Below, piece by piece: positions 9,221-18,713 of a DNA stretch of 64,000 nucleotides. How positions within the stretch are numbered: the first letter of the stretch is position 1; each line of letters starts with the position of its first letter. The notes beneath the pieces are model-generated. The model was not told where the DNA came from, made no database searches, and was given only the letters and a program-made list of their open reading frames with translations. The position numbers were made by a program, and so were the translations under genes. Source of the DNA: Planctomycetota bacterium (GTDB taxonomy: Bacteria > Planctomycetota > UBA1135 > GCA-002686595); contig PKCK01000063.1 in NCBI GenBank assembly GCA_002862085.1, positions 62,001 through 126,000 of the forward strand. The letters are read 5' to 3'.

Positions 9221-11320
9221 TCAGCTGGACCGGTCCTGCCAGGGCATCGCGTACATCTCGGGCTTGATGTCCTGGATGAGTGTGGATCGCCCGAACTCGA
9301 TGTCGCTGCCCACCTCGGCGACCACGCGCCGCAGTCGCTCCATCCCGATCAGATCGGACAGGAGCCGGATGGAACGCAGCTTGTCGCGGAGCCTTCGGCA
9401 CTGGAGCTCCGCCACGCGCTGCTGGGTGATGTCGCCGCTCCCCGCGTGATGGCAGAGCGTCAGGATCGATGTCAGATGCTCCAGCGTCTTACCGAGGCGC
9501 TGGAGGGGGATCTGAGCGCGCGTGAGTTCGAGCTGGAACCACAGGTTGATGCCCAGGTTCTGCCAGCGAACGAAGCGCAGCCGTCGCTCGGACCATCGCG
9601 CATACCCCCTGAGGCGACGAGGCAGGCCTCGGTAGCGAGGGTGGAGGGCCGAAGGCACGAGGCGCGCGGGGAGCCGAGCGAGGTCGGCCGCGAGGTTGAG
9701 CACGATCCAGCCGACGAGCCGGTAGAAGCTCGCGTTCCGGAGAAGACGCGCCGTCGCCTTGGCGACCCGCGCGGGGTGCCTCAGCGTCTCCATCGGGCCG
9801 ATGCGCAGGATCGCCTGATCAGGGCCCATCGGGCGGCCGTCGCTGTCGAGGTTGATGCTCTGGATCACTCCGAGCATCCCCGCCATGTACCGCTCGGTGA
9901 AGCGGCTCGTGACGTCCTTCACCATCCCCATCAGGATCAGGTCGTCCTCTCCCTCGACGACTCCGAACACGTGCATGTTGGCACGGCTGTCGGAGACCCT
10001 CTGCGAGGTGTGGAAGGTCCGACCTCCGAGGACGTGCTCGGTGGCAGCCTGAGATTCCATCGCGGTCCCCGACGCGGCGCTCTTCGTCAGGTCACGGAGC
10101 CCGGCGAGGTCGACGCCATCGGCGTCCTGCTGAAGCGACAGATGGCTCAGCGCGCGTGACTGCAGCGCGCCGCCGAGGACCGAGCCGAGGTTCAGGCGCG
10201 GGAGTTCATGCTTGATCACCTTCCCCCCCACGCCGCTCCGCAGTCGCGCGAAGTAGGCCGCGTCCGTGGCCATCATGCGCTGATATCCCGAGGACATGGC
10301 GGCGAGCATGCAGCGCCCCATCCGCAGGCAGTAGAAGAGGACCTCGACGCCGTCGGCTTCGATCTGGTTCCGGCGCGGGATGGGGAAGTTGGTGAACTCC
10401 ATCCGCGAGTTGTGGTTCGCCATGAAGGCGCTCACCTCCGTGGAGTGGCAGCTGAAGCCCCAGTCGGTGGGCTCACCGTCCTCCGAGATGTCGCCGACCG
10501 CGACATCGTGCACCGGAAGTTCCACCAGGAACAACCCGACCTTCTTCCCGTGCTTGCCGATCCGCGCGACCAATCCAGCGAGCGCGCCATGGCTCGCGTT
10601 GGTGATGTACATCTTGGCGCGAGGGCCGGTTGCGTGGAGTCTGTAGCAGTCGCCTGCCTCGTCCAGCTCGACGTAGGCCTGGACCTTCTTCGCGTTGACG
10701 CCGACGCCGACCTCGGTGAGAGCGAACGCCATGAGGCGCCCCTCGCTGAGCATCGGGAGGAACGTGCGCTTCTGTACGTCGGTCCCGTAGGCGAGAAGCG
10801 AGCCGGCGCCGATGGTGAGCTCACCGGAGATCTCGACAGCGAGGGCGCCGAGTCCGTTCGCGGCCAGCTCCTCCTCCACCACCGCGAGCGCTCCGTAGTC
10901 GCCGTCCGCCCCGCCGTAGTCCGCGGGCACGGTGAACCCGTATCCCCGCTGATCCGCGATCGTCTGGCGCAAGGCGGCGGAGAGCTTCGCGTCCGCCTCG
11001 AACGCCTCCCCCTTCGCGAGGCAGCGAAGCGCGGCGTCGACGACCGCCTTGCCTTCCTTGGTGAGCTTGGAGCCGATCTGCGCGCCCGAGCCGAGCTCGG
11101 CGGGGTCCGGCAGCGGACCGTACACCAGCCGCTCGACGAGGCCGCGTCGCGACGCCCCCAGCCGGCGCTGGGCGGCCGCCGCCGAGTCGTCGAGCGCCGC
11201 CACGTCCTGCGCCTGCTGGGCGTCGCCGGCGGCCGCCAGGGCCTGCGCTGCCGTGGAGCCACCCGCTCCGGGAGCGGCCGGGCCTTCGGCCGGTGTGCTG
11301 TCGTCGAGGAGGTCTGTCAT
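9221..11320 (-). CDS. Acyl-CoA dehydrogenase, FadE type with DUF1974-like C-terminus
   Basis: FAD-dependent first oxidation step of fatty-acid beta-oxidation. The 699-aa protein has a low-complexity Ala-rich N-terminus (about 60 residues), an acyl-CoA dehydrogenase core (YGFTVPADYGG, LAYGTDVQKRTFLP, FALTEVGVG, AKMYITNASHG) and a long helical C-terminal extension like the DUF1974 part of E. coli FadE. The C-terminus lacks an obvious membrane anchor, whereas E. coli FadE has N-terminal membrane segments and is about 115 residues longer. No fadA, fadB or acyl-CoA ligase is nearby, so it is an isolated beta-oxidation gene. It is divergent from mtnA across 157 bp. Chain-length specificity cannot be read from sequence. 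Confidence 0.87.
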   Translation of the reverse strand: MTDLLDDSTPAEGPAAPGAGGSTAAQALAAAGDAQQAQDVAALDDSAAAAQRRLGASRRGLVERLVYGPLPDPAELGSGAQIGSKLTKEGKAVVDAALRCLAKGEAFEADAKLSAALRQTIADQRGYGFTVPADYGGADGDYGALAVVEEELAANGLGALAVEISGELTIGAGSLLAYGTDVQKRTFLPMLSEGRLMAFALTEVGVGVNAKKVQAYVELDEAGDCYRLHATGPRAKMYITNASHGALAGLVARIGKHGKKVGLFLVELPVHDVAVGDISEDGEPTDWGFSCHSTEVSAFMANHNSRMEFTNFPIPRRNQIEADGVEVLFYCLRMGRCMLAAMSSGYQRMMATDAAYFARLRSGVGGKVIKHELPRLNLGSVLGGALQSRALSHLSLQQDADGVDLAGLRDLTKSAASGTAMESQAATEHVLGGRTFHTSQRVSDSRANMHVFGVVEGEDDLILMGMVKDVTSRFTERYMAGMLGVIQSINLDSDGRPMGPDQAILRIGPMETLRHPARVAKATARLLRNASFYRLVGWIVLNLAADLARLPARLVPSALHPRYRGLPRRLRGYARWSERRLRFVRWQNLGINLWFQLELTRAQIPLQRLGKTLEHLTSILTLCHHAGSGDITQQRVAELQCRRLRDKLRSIRLLSDLIGMERLRRVVAEVGSDIEFGRSTLIQDIKPEMYAMPWQDRSS

Positions 11321-11464
11321 GGAACTGTCCCTTCCCTTAACTCATCGGACCCTCAGTCGTATGCGGCAAAGTCAAGTGCTCGGGAGTGATCCGCTTTCGT
11401 ACTTCGACCGTCCCAGACCGATGAAGCTGTCCGCATTGGGGAGACGGGCCCGCGCCCCGATCGC

Positions 11465-11470
11465 TACCCT
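11465..11470 (+). promoter_or_regulatory. Putative -10 element (TACCCT) of mtnA
   Basis: TACCCT, 7 nt, then the mtnA ATG at 11478. It supports that start and suggests a leaderless mRNA. Confidence 0.4.
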
Positions 11471-11477
11471 TCGCCGC

Positions 11478-12551
11478 ATGAGCGCTCCCATCGAACTCCC
11501 CTTCGAGACCCTCTCGTGGCAGGGCGGGCTCGACGGTCACGTCCGCATGATCGAACAGACCCTCCTCCCCCTCGAGGAAAAGCAGATCGAGGTCCGGACA
11601 GTCCCCGAGATGGTCGACGCGATATGGCGCCTGGCGGTGCGCGGCGCTCCTGCGATCGGCGTCGCCGCTGGATTCGGGATGGTCCTGGGGGTGCGGGGCG
11701 CCGGACCGGACGACGACGTTCTCGAGCTGGCGCGGGAGACCAAGCGCACGCTCGACGCGGCGCGCCCGACAGCGGTCAACCTCATGTGGGCGACCGACCG
11801 CGTGCTTCGTCACCTGGAAACGGTCGATGGCGACGGAAGCGAGCTCAAGGCTGCCTGTCTGAGGGAGGCCATCGCCATCTACGACGGCGATCGCGCCACC
11901 TGCAGAGCCATGGGCGAGCTCGGCGCTGGGCTCATCACCGATGGGGAGTCGCTCCTCACTCACTGCAACGCTGGCGCGCTGGCCACGGCCGGCATGGGGA
12001 CCGCGCTCGCGCCGATGTACACCGCCCATGCCCAGGGGAAGCGCATCGCTGTCTTCGCCGACGAGACGAGGCCTCTGCTCCAGGGGGCCCGCATCACCGC
12101 GTGGGAGCTTCAACGCGCGGGGATCGACGTGACCCTGCTCACGGACGGAATGGCCGCCCGCGTGATGGACGAAGGGAAGATCGACCGGGTGTTCGTGGGC
12201 AGTGACCGGATCACTCGCAACGGTGACGTCTGCAACAAGATCGGTACCTTCCAGGTCGCTCTCGCCGCCAGCCACTTCGGGGTCCCCTTCCATGTCGTGG
12301 CTCCCCTCTCCACCGTGGACCCTCACCTTCACTCCGGTCGGGATATTCCGATCGAGGAGCGGCCCGCCGAGGAGATCACCGAGGGCTTCGGTCGGCGCAC
12401 CGCCCCGCAGGGAGTCAAGGTCTACGCCCCGGCGTTCGACGTCACTCCGGCGAGTCTCGTCACCTCCATCATCACCGAGGTCGGGATCATCGAGAGACCG
12501 GACACCGAGAAGGTCGAGGATGCCCTTCGGCGCGGCGGCGTGAGCCTCTGA
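11478..12551 (+). CDS. mtnA: S-methyl-5-thioribose-1-phosphate isomerase
   Basis: Methionine salvage: isomerises methylthioribose-1-phosphate to methylthioribulose-1-phosphate. At 357 aa it has normal length. Motifs are RGAPAIGVAAGFG near residue 55, LTHCNAGALAT with the catalytic Cys, and GSDRITRNGDVCNKIGT with the catalytic Asp; DETRPLLQGAR is also typical. The eIF2B-alpha relative is less likely because both catalytic residues are present. Upstream in-frame starts exist, but ATG 11478 matches family starts and has a TACCCT box 7 nt before it. No other mtn genes are in the window. Confidence 0.95.
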   Translation: MSAPIELPFETLSWQGGLDGHVRMIEQTLLPLEEKQIEVRTVPEMVDAIWRLAVRGAPAIGVAAGFGMVLGVRGAGPDDDVLELARETKRTLDAARPTAVNLMWATDRVLRHLETVDGDGSELKAACLREAIAIYDGDRATCRAMGELGAGLITDGESLLTHCNAGALATAGMGTALAPMYTAHAQGKRIAVFADETRPLLQGARITAWELQRAGIDVTLLTDGMAARVMDEGKIDRVFVGSDRITRNGDVCNKIGTFQVALAASHFGVPFHVVAPLSTVDPHLHSGRDIPIEERPAEEITEGFGRRTAPQGVKVYAPAFDVTPASLVTSIITEVGIIERPDTEKVEDALRRGGVSL

Positions 12552-12630
12552 CCGGGACCGGGCGGGTCACATCGAGACGGACGCCGGACCCGCTGGTAGG
12601 CGGGCTCAAGGCCGACCACGCGGCCTACCG

Positions 12631-12648
12631 ACGGAGCCGTCACTCCGT
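12631..12648 (+). terminator. Possible mtnA terminator hairpin
   Basis: ACGGAG and CTCCGT form a 6-bp stem with a 6-nt loop, followed by TTCTC. It lies about 80 nt after the mtnA stop and just before the H1-like gene. A weaker 7-bp pair (GGTAGGC at 12595-12601 with GCCTACC at 12623-12629) precedes it. Confidence 0.3.
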
Positions 12649-12684
12649 TTCTCGAATTGCCGGTCCACCCCCGGCGACATCCTC

Positions 12685-12942
12685 ATGAGCGCCAAGAAGT
12701 CCCCCGCCAAGAAGCCTGCCGCCAAGAAGAAGGCGACCGCCCGGAAGAAGGCGACCGCAGGCAAGCCCGCGAAGACGGGGCGGAAGCCCGCAGCGGCCCC
12801 CAAGCCGAACGAGATGGAACCCGACGTCCTGGAGTTCATCCAGGCCATCGACGACTACAAACGCCAGGCCGCGCGGCCTTTCCCTTCCTGGTCGGAGATC
12901 CTCGAGATCGTCAAGCGCCTCGGCTACGAGCGCGGCGAGTAG
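12685..12942 (+). CDS. Small histone-H1-like basic protein with conserved C-terminal helix domain
   Basis: An 85-aa protein in two parts. Residues 1-42 are almost only Lys, Ala, Pro, Arg and Thr with [12 protein letters not shown]-type repeats, as in H1 C-terminal tails and bacterial HU/H1-like proteins, so non-specific nucleic-acid binding is likely. Residues 43-85 form a compact segment ([20 protein letters not shown], then [12 protein letters not shown]) with no recognised fold name. The gene's 3' end overlaps the convergent glyA 3' end by 19 bp. The basic tail is seen directly; the DNA-binding role is inferred. Confidence 0.75.
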   Translation: MSAKKSPAKKPAAKKKATARKKATAGKPAKTGRKPAAAPKPNEMEPDVLEFIQAIDDYKRQAARPFPSWSEILEIVKRLGYERGE

Positions 12943-14189
12943 ATCGGTTTGTCGGCGGTGAGCGCCGCCACCTCGCCGCGAACGCGCTCGATGACAGCAT
13001 CGCTCTCGGGCGCCCGTAGCACGTCTGCGATCCAGGCGCCGAGCGCGCCCATGTCAGCCTCGTCCAGGCCTCGCGTCGTGATCGCAGCCGTGCCCAGTCG
13101 GATGCCGGACGCCTCCATGGGAGGGCGTTCGTCGAAGGGGATCAGGTTCTTGTTGCAGGTGATCCCCACCCTGTGCAGCGCGTCCTCCGCCGCGGCGCCG
13201 GAGAGTCCGATGCTCCCGACGTCGACGAGCATCACGTGGTTGTCCGTGCCGCCGGACACGATGCGGATGCCGGACTCGCTCAGCGTGTCGGCGAGCACTC
13301 CCGCGTTGGCGACGACCTGCGCCGCGTAGTCCTTGAAGGAGGGCTGGAGAGCCTCACGGAAGGCGATCGCCTTCGCCGCGATGACGTGCATCAGCGGGCC
13401 TCCCTGGCCGCCGGGGAAGAGCGCGCTGTTGACGCGAACGATCCGGTCCTTGGGGCAGAGGATCAGGCCCCCCCGGGGTCCACGCAGCGTCTTGTGCGTG
13501 GTCATCGTGACGATGTCCGCATAAGGGATCGGGCTGGCGTGCGCGCCCCCGGCGACGAGGCCGGCGATGTGAGCCATGTCGACCATGAAGAGTGCGTCGA
13601 TCTCCTTCGCGATCGCGGCGAAGGCCGCGAAATCGATCGGCCGTGAGTAAGCGGACGCACCGGCGATGAGCATCCTCGGGCGCAGCTGGAGGGCTTGCTC
13701 GCGCACCTGATCCATGTCCAGCCGCTCGGTCCCGCGATCCACGCCGTAGCTGTGGAAGTCGTAGAAGACACCGCTGAAATTCTTGACGTGGCCGTGGGAG
13801 AGATGGCCCCCGTGATCCAGCGACATCGCGAGGACCTTGTCCCCGGGATCGAGGACCGCCATGAACGCGGCCATGTTCGCCTGCGTGCCGCTGTGCGGCT
13901 GAACGTTCGCCCGCTCTGCGCCGAAGAGCTCCTTCGCGCGATCCCGGGCGAGGTCTTCCACCTCGTCGACGTGCTCGCATCCGCCGTAGTAGCGGCGGCC
14001 CGGGTAGCCCTCCGCGTACTTGTTGGTGAGCGCAGTGCCCATCGCCGCCATCACCTCCTCCGAGGCGTGGTTCTCGGAAGCGATCAGTTCGAGCTGGGCC
14101 TCCTGGCGCTCTTCTTCACGGTGGATGGAGGCCCAGACGGCCGCGTCGGTGTGGAGGGCGGTGCTCGCCCCGGGAAGCGTGTCAGTCAT
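12924..14189 (-). CDS. glyA: Serine hydroxymethyltransferase
   Basis: PLP enzyme that interconverts serine and glycine and charges tetrahydrofolate with a one-carbon unit. At 421 aa it has the usual length. Motifs are [52 protein letters not shown] and [12 protein letters not shown], with the PLP-binding Lys in the last; [17 protein letters not shown] follows. It overlaps the convergent H1-like gene by 19 bp at the 3' end. No riboswitch-like leader is visible in the 119 bp upstream. Confidence 0.96.
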   Translation of the reverse strand: MTDTLPGASTALHTDAAVWASIHREEERQEAQLELIASENHASEEVMAAMGTALTNKYAEGYPGRRYYGGCEHVDEVEDLARDRAKELFGAERANVQPHSGTQANMAAFMAVLDPGDKVLAMSLDHGGHLSHGHVKNFSGVFYDFHSYGVDRGTERLDMDQVREQALQLRPRMLIAGASAYSRPIDFAAFAAIAKEIDALFMVDMAHIAGLVAGGAHASPIPYADIVTMTTHKTLRGPRGGLILCPKDRIVRVNSALFPGGQGGPLMHVIAAKAIAFREALQPSFKDYAAQVVANAGVLADTLSESGIRIVSGGTDNHVMLVDVGSIGLSGAAAEDALHRVGITCNKNLIPFDERPPMEASGIRLGTAAITTRGLDEADMGALGAWIADVLRAPESDAVIERVRGEVAALTADKPIYSPRS

Positions 14190-14268
14190 CGTTCTTCGGA
14201 CGCCACTCGGCGCTCAGCGCGAAGAGTAGTGCCCTGATGACCCTGATCGCAACGAGAGCGACGCTCTA

Positions 14269-14302
14269 CACCGAGAAGTCTCGGTGCAGCCCACGCGGGC
14301 TG
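14269..14302 (-). terminator. Tandem hairpins after the MORN lipoprotein gene
   Basis: Two abutting perfect hairpins: CACCGAG-AAGT-CTCGGTG (14269-14286) and CAGCCC-ACGC-GGGCTG (14287-14302). They sit just downstream of the MORN gene stop on the minus strand and upstream of glyA. There is no T-run, so factor-independent termination is uncertain. Confidence 0.35.
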
Positions 14303-14308
14303 CGACGA

Positions 14309-15595
14309 TCAGCCCGCACGCAGCTCGCCGTTCAGGTCGTACTCCAGGAAGGGATCGGGCGCCTCGCCCTCGACCGGAAGTGGAGCGGCCGAGCTTCCCA
14401 GTTCCGCGGCGCGGGCGCGGGCGCTGTCACCGAGCGGCCCGACCTTTCGGCCGTTCTCGAAGACCCCGCTCGCCTGCTCCATCAGCTGCCCGGACTCGTC
14501 CCAGACGAAGTGCTCTCCGGTCAACTTGTCGCCCACGAACGACCCGACGCTCTTGCGCAGACCCGTGGGGTGCCATGTCTGGTGGAGCCCATTGCGCTGC
14601 CCGCCGCTGTAGGTCTCGACGGCGAGGAGCTGTCCGTCCGGGGCCCAGTCCCGTGCGACCCCGGTCCGGGCTCCTGCCTTGTGGAGAACGAGCGCCTGGA
14701 GGTTCCCGCTCGGGTGCCAGGAGCGCAGGACGCCCTCCATGAGTCCGTTCCGATAGACGACCTCGATGTGGCGCTCACCGTTCTCGTGGAACGTTCGATC
14801 GACGCCCACGATCTTCCCGGCGTCCCACGTTCGCCTGGCGCGCACCTGCCCCGACTCGAACCAGAACGTCTCCTCGCCGTGAACGAGTCCGTCCTTCGTC
14901 TGTTTGACGTGTTGACGCTGGCCGCTCGGATACCACGCCTCGAACGCGCTGACCGGGACGTCGGCCTCGAACGCGACACGCTGGAGGACGGTCCCGTCCT
15001 CGGCGAGGGACTCGAAGACGCCCTCCTTCTTCCCCGAGACGAACCTCCCCCGCTGCCCGACGGCGCCGCTTTCCCAGTACTCGACGAGTTCGCCGTCCTC
15101 GAGTCCGTCGACGAACGCTCGCTTCGACTTGATCTTTCCGGAGGGGTAGAAAGTGGTCCACTCCCCCACCTGCCTGCCCTGCTCCAGACTGCCGCGCTCG
15201 GCCTCCTCGCCGGTCGGATGCCAGCGCACCAGCGGTCCCTCGAGCGACCCGTCGACGTAGCTGTAGCGGGCCGCAGGGCTCCCGATCTGGTGGTACTCCA
15301 TCCAATCACCGATCTCCCGGCCTTGGTTGTCGTACTGGCCCTTCTTGGCGAGCGTCTGGTTCCTGTGGAACCACTCCCGCTCCCCGATGAACTGACCGTA
15401 GAGGTCGGTCCCCCTCGACTTGATCAGCTGTTTGGTCTCGGGGTCCCAGTACTCGAGGCGCGGAGACCCCGAAGCCGTCGACGCGGTGGCGTCCCCGCCG
15501 TCGCCTCCGCATGAGCAGAGTGTGAAGGCGCCGAGCAGGGCCAGGGCCGGGAGGAGGATCGTGGACGGGGCGGTGGAGGGTGTGCGTGACTCCAT
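14309..15595 (-). CDS. MORN-repeat lipoprotein
   Basis: A 428-aa surface or periplasmic protein with no enzymatic signature. A signal peptide ends LLGAFTLCSC, an acceptable lipobox with Cys 29 as the likely lipidated residue. From about residue 45 to 400 it is built from roughly 14 repeats of the MORN_2 type, each with the core pattern W-(H/Y)-P-(S/T)-G-(x)3-(S/R) plus G-(x)-(R/Q)-x-G, as in YPSGKIKSKRAFVDG and HPSGNLQALV. Such repeats form beta-hairpin solenoids. ATG 15595 is preferred over an in-frame start 14 codons upstream because a TACGAT box lies 6 nt before it and the signal peptide then begins properly. Confidence 0.82.
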   Translation of the reverse strand: MESRTPSTAPSTILLPALALLGAFTLCSCGGDGGDATASTASGSPRLEYWDPETKQLIKSRGTDLYGQFIGEREWFHRNQTLAKKGQYDNQGREIGDWMEYHQIGSPAARYSYVDGSLEGPLVRWHPTGEEAERGSLEQGRQVGEWTTFYPSGKIKSKRAFVDGLEDGELVEYWESGAVGQRGRFVSGKKEGVFESLAEDGTVLQRVAFEADVPVSAFEAWYPSGQRQHVKQTKDGLVHGEETFWFESGQVRARRTWDAGKIVGVDRTFHENGERHIEVVYRNGLMEGVLRSWHPSGNLQALVLHKAGARTGVARDWAPDGQLLAVETYSGGQRNGLHQTWHPTGLRKSVGSFVGDKLTGEHFVWDESGQLMEQASGVFENGRKVGPLGDSARARAAELGSSAAPLPVEGEAPDPFLEYDLNGELRAG

Positions 15596-15601
15596 GGAGG
15601 C

Positions 15602-15607
15602 ATCGTA
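15602..15607 (-). promoter_or_regulatory. Putative -10 element (TACGAT) of the MORN lipoprotein gene
   Basis: TACGAT, then GCCTCC, then ATG 15595 on the minus strand. The 6-nt spacing is identical to galE. Confidence 0.4.
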
Positions 15608-15894
15608 GCGGGCTCGCGTCGGCGAAGTCTCGCCCATACGAGCAGGGTTGCGGGGGCCCAGGGTGCCCCCTCGTCTCGACCCGGGACGTGGCCGTGTGAC
15701 GCCCCACCCTCCCTCCTCGGGCGCCAGCGCCGATCCCGGCCGCCATCAGGAGCCAACCGAACGCAAAACGCTCCAAAAGCCACAGGTCCACCCCCCCCAG
15801 AGGTCGATCCGTGGGTCACGCGGAGCGCTCGCCGACCCCCGGTCGGGCGAGGGTGACCCCGGCCGGGCAGGCCGGGCGCTCCCGGAGCATGGCA

Positions 15895-18516
15895 ATGATG
15901 GAACTCACGCAATTGAACTGGACCAGCGGCCTCAGGGCGGCGGCCTTGACCCTGGTGACGGCCGCGGCCGCGACGGCCCAGGACGGACCCTTCATCGCAC
16001 AGGACGGCCTCCTTGTGATCGAAATGGAGTCCGGTGGCGCAGCCGGGTCCTGGGAGAACGAGTCGGCGATCGGCGGATACGCCGGGTCGAGCTACATCCG
16101 ATGGGACGGTCCCAATCTCTTCAACCAGCCGGGCAGCGACATCTTCGGCTTCGACTTCGAGCTCCAGGAGGAGGGTCGATATCACTTCCGCCTGCACAAC
16201 CGCCACGACCACCCCGACAGCACCGAGGCGAACGACGTCTGGGTGCGCATGGACGGAGGGGCATGGATCAAGGTCTTCTCCTGGCAGCGGGGCCGGTGGA
16301 CCTGGGCGACGCAGCACGAGTTCGACCACCACGACAAGCCGCCCGCGGAGTATCAGCTCAGCGCTGGCTCTCACCGGATCGAATTCTCCGGCCGCAGCCA
16401 CGACTTCATGATCGATCGGCTGCACCTCTATCGCAGCCATGTCGGCAGCCCCCTCTCCCTCTCCCACCCGGAGTCTCCGCGGGGAACCGTCAACGACAGG
16501 CCTCTCCCCGGCATCCTTCTCCACCCCCGGGCAGTCCCCGCTGGCGACAACTTCCGCACCACGGTGCGCGTGGATGGCCGCAGGAGCTTCGACCCCGACG
16601 GTGACGCGATCAGCTATCGCTGGACCGTTCGTGGTGTGCGCTTCGACGGCAGCAGCACGCCCGGCCAGTCCCACCTCGACGTACGCGTCAGCGGAGACTT
16701 CGCGGTCCCGGTGAAGCTCGAGGCGTCGGACGCACAGGAGAGCGCTACGGAGTGGTCCTACATCAACATCGAAGGCCACGGGGCCACGCTGAGCGGCGGC
16801 GGCGCCGTCTGGCACCCCGTCACGCTCGACTTCCAGGGCCCCGTCGCCTCGGAGACGGCGGACGCCCCGAACCCCTTCCTGGACTACCGTCTCAACGTCA
16901 CGTTCACGGCGCCTGATGGCTCCGAGATGCTGGTGCCTGGCTTCTTCGCCGGCGATGGCCAGGGCGGGGGCGCGGGCGACGTCTGGCGCTGCCGGTTCAA
17001 TCCGGACCAGCCGGGAATCTGGAACTACACCGCGAGCTTCCGGAGCGGCACCGACGTGGCCGTCAGCCTCGCGCCGTTCGCGGGGGCGGCGCACTCCTTC
17101 AACGGCGCCAGCGGCGCGTTCGCGGTTCTCCCCCGAGACACGTCCGCGCCCGGCCTCCTGCGCGACGGTCGCCTCGAGTACGTGGGCGAGCATTATCTGA
17201 AGGCTCGAGACGGCGACTTCTTCGTGAAGACCGGGACGAACAGCCCCGAGAACTTCATGGCGTACAAGGGGTTCGACGACGTGCAGGACAACGGCGGCGT
17301 CGGCATCATCCACGAGTACGGCCCGCACCGAGGCGACTGGCGCGCTGGCGACCCGTACTTCCGCTCCGCGGACACGGGCGTCGATTCCAGGGGGATCATC
17401 GGTGCGCTGAACTACCTCGGGGAGCAGGGCGTGAACGCGATCTATTTCCTCCCGATGAACCTCGGGGGGGACGGGCAGGACACGTGCCCCTTCATCGGCT
17501 ACTCGAAGACGCGCTACAACAAGACCCACTACGACGTCAGCCGCCTCCATCAGTGGAACGCCGTCCTCAACCACGCTCAGGAGCGGGGGATCCTCGTGCA
17601 CTTCGTGCTCGCGGAGACCGAGAGCGGGAACGAGAACTGGCTCGACGACGGCGTCATGGGCCTCGAGCGGAAGCTCTTCTTCCGCGAGCTCTCGGCGAGG
17701 TTCGGATATCTGAACGGGGTCAAGTGGAACCTCTCCGAGGAGAACGACTACCCGGTCTCGGTTCTCCGTCAGATGGCGTTCTACATGGACGCCGTGGACC
17801 CGTACGGCCACATCACCGCGGTCCACACCCACCCGGACGACGTCGCGATCTACGATCGCCTCTACGGAGATCCGCTCTTCGACGCGGCGTCCGTGCAGTA
17901 CCTGCCCCAGTCCGTGGAGGGCATGACTCACCTCGTCCGTCAGGAGTCGAGGCAGGCGAGCCGCAAGTGGATCATCGACATGGACGAGAACGGCATGTGG
18001 GACGTGGGGCTCTCGGGCGGCAATGCGGCCGAGATGCGCCAGCGGGTGCTCTACGACGTCCTCTTCTCGAACGGCGGCGTCGAGTGGTACTGCGGCTACC
18101 ACGCACTCCCGCTCGGTGGCGACGTGCGCCTGGAGGACTTCCGGACGCGCGAGGAGATGTGGCGCTATTCGCGGATCGCCCGTGAGTTCCTCGAGGAGCA
18201 CTTCGACCTCGCCCAGGCCGTCCCGGGCGACCACCTGGTCGAGGCGGGCCCCTCCGAGTTCGGCGGCGCGGAGACCCTCCTTCAGCATCACCGGAGGATG
18301 GCCATCTTCTTGCCTGACGCCGAGACCGCACCGACGGTCGATCTTCGGCATCACGACGGCGTCTACTCGGTCCAGTGGATCTCACCGAGGACCGGTCAGG
18401 TCGTGGCTCAGGGCCCCGACGTGGCGCAGGCAGAGAGCACCACGACCGTGCTGCAGGTGCCCGTGGCCGAGTCGGGGGAGGACTGGATCGTCCTGCTCGA
18501 GCGCATCGCGGACTGA
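15895..18516 (+). CDS. Secreted DUF5060 glycoside-hydrolase-like protein with N-terminal binding module
   Basis: An 873-aa exported, modular protein. A signal peptide (to about residue 28) is followed by a beta-rich, carbohydrate-binding-like module (about 37-197), a PKD/cadherin-like region with DPDGDAISYRW (about 209-292), DUF5060 (about 303-411), a clan GH-A-like barrel (about 425-760) and a C-terminal sandwich resembling the 'putative collagen-binding' domain of such enzymes. E615 in WNLSEEN is the candidate acid/base; the Glu of MDENG near 699 is a candidate nucleophile. GH140-like apiosidases have a related layout, but the substrate is unknown. ATG 15895 is chosen because GGAG lies 7 nt before it; ATGs at 15889 and 15898 are alternatives. 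The first module recurs in the gene at 32547. Confidence 0.8.
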   Translation: MMELTQLNWTSGLRAAALTLVTAAAATAQDGPFIAQDGLLVIEMESGGAAGSWENESAIGGYAGSSYIRWDGPNLFNQPGSDIFGFDFELQEEGRYHFRLHNRHDHPDSTEANDVWVRMDGGAWIKVFSWQRGRWTWATQHEFDHHDKPPAEYQLSAGSHRIEFSGRSHDFMIDRLHLYRSHVGSPLSLSHPESPRGTVNDRPLPGILLHPRAVPAGDNFRTTVRVDGRRSFDPDGDAISYRWTVRGVRFDGSSTPGQSHLDVRVSGDFAVPVKLEASDAQESATEWSYINIEGHGATLSGGGAVWHPVTLDFQGPVASETADAPNPFLDYRLNVTFTAPDGSEMLVPGFFAGDGQGGGAGDVWRCRFNPDQPGIWNYTASFRSGTDVAVSLAPFAGAAHSFNGASGAFAVLPRDTSAPGLLRDGRLEYVGEHYLKARDGDFFVKTGTNSPENFMAYKGFDDVQDNGGVGIIHEYGPHRGDWRAGDPYFRSADTGVDSRGIIGALNYLGEQGVNAIYFLPMNLGGDGQDTCPFIGYSKTRYNKTHYDVSRLHQWNAVLNHAQERGILVHFVLAETESGNENWLDDGVMGLERKLFFRELSARFGYLNGVKWNLSEENDYPVSVLRQMAFYMDAVDPYGHITAVHTHPDDVAIYDRLYGDPLFDAASVQYLPQSVEGMTHLVRQESRQASRKWIIDMDENGMWDVGLSGGNAAEMRQRVLYDVLFSNGGVEWYCGYHALPLGGDVRLEDFRTREEMWRYSRIAREFLEEHFDLAQAVPGDHLVEAGPSEFGGAETLLQHHRRMAIFLPDAETAPTVDLRHHDGVYSVQWISPRTGQVVAQGPDVAQAESTTTVLQVPVAESGEDWIVLLERIAD

Positions 18517-18544
18517 ATCGACGACGTCAACGTGCATTCGCCTC

Positions 18545-18589
18545 GATCGCCAGAGGGCTCGACCGGATCGGTCAGGCCCTCTGGCGATC
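18545..18589 (+). terminator. Long perfect hairpin downstream of the DUF5060 gene
   Basis: GATCGCCAGAGGGC (18545-18558) pairs perfectly with GCCCTCTGGCGATC (18576-18589), 14 bp. The loop itself holds a 5-bp GACCG/CGGTC stem. It begins 28 nt after the stop codon. No T-run follows, so it is a terminator-like or mRNA-stabilising structure rather than a canonical intrinsic terminator. Confidence 0.5.
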
Positions 18590-18698
18590 CTCCACAGGAA
18601 GGGAGGAGGCGGCGCTCACTCACCGAGAACTGCTCCGTAGCTGGAACAGCCAGCGCCGCGCCTGCTGGCAAGTCCTCGGTGCGGCCCGCACGACGCGC

Positions 18699-18704
18699 TA
18701 TCCT
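18699..18704 (+). promoter_or_regulatory. Putative -10 element (TATCCT) of the sulfatase-family gene
   Basis: TATCCT lies 9 nt before ATG 18714. The context CTATCCTCCCCG is identical to that before the ABC substrate-binding gene at 58631. Confidence 0.4.
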
Positions 18705-18713
18705 CCCCGCAGC

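Noticed and set aside
14237-15514. Plus-strand open frame over the MORN gene
   Set aside because: Antisense shadow; the minus strand has the regular MORN repeats and a lipobox.
15424-18354. Very long minus-strand open frame opposite the DUF5060 gene
   Set aside because: Translation is unstructured, Val/Arg/Glu-rich antisense sequence typical of high-GC genes; the plus-strand frame has signal peptide and domains.
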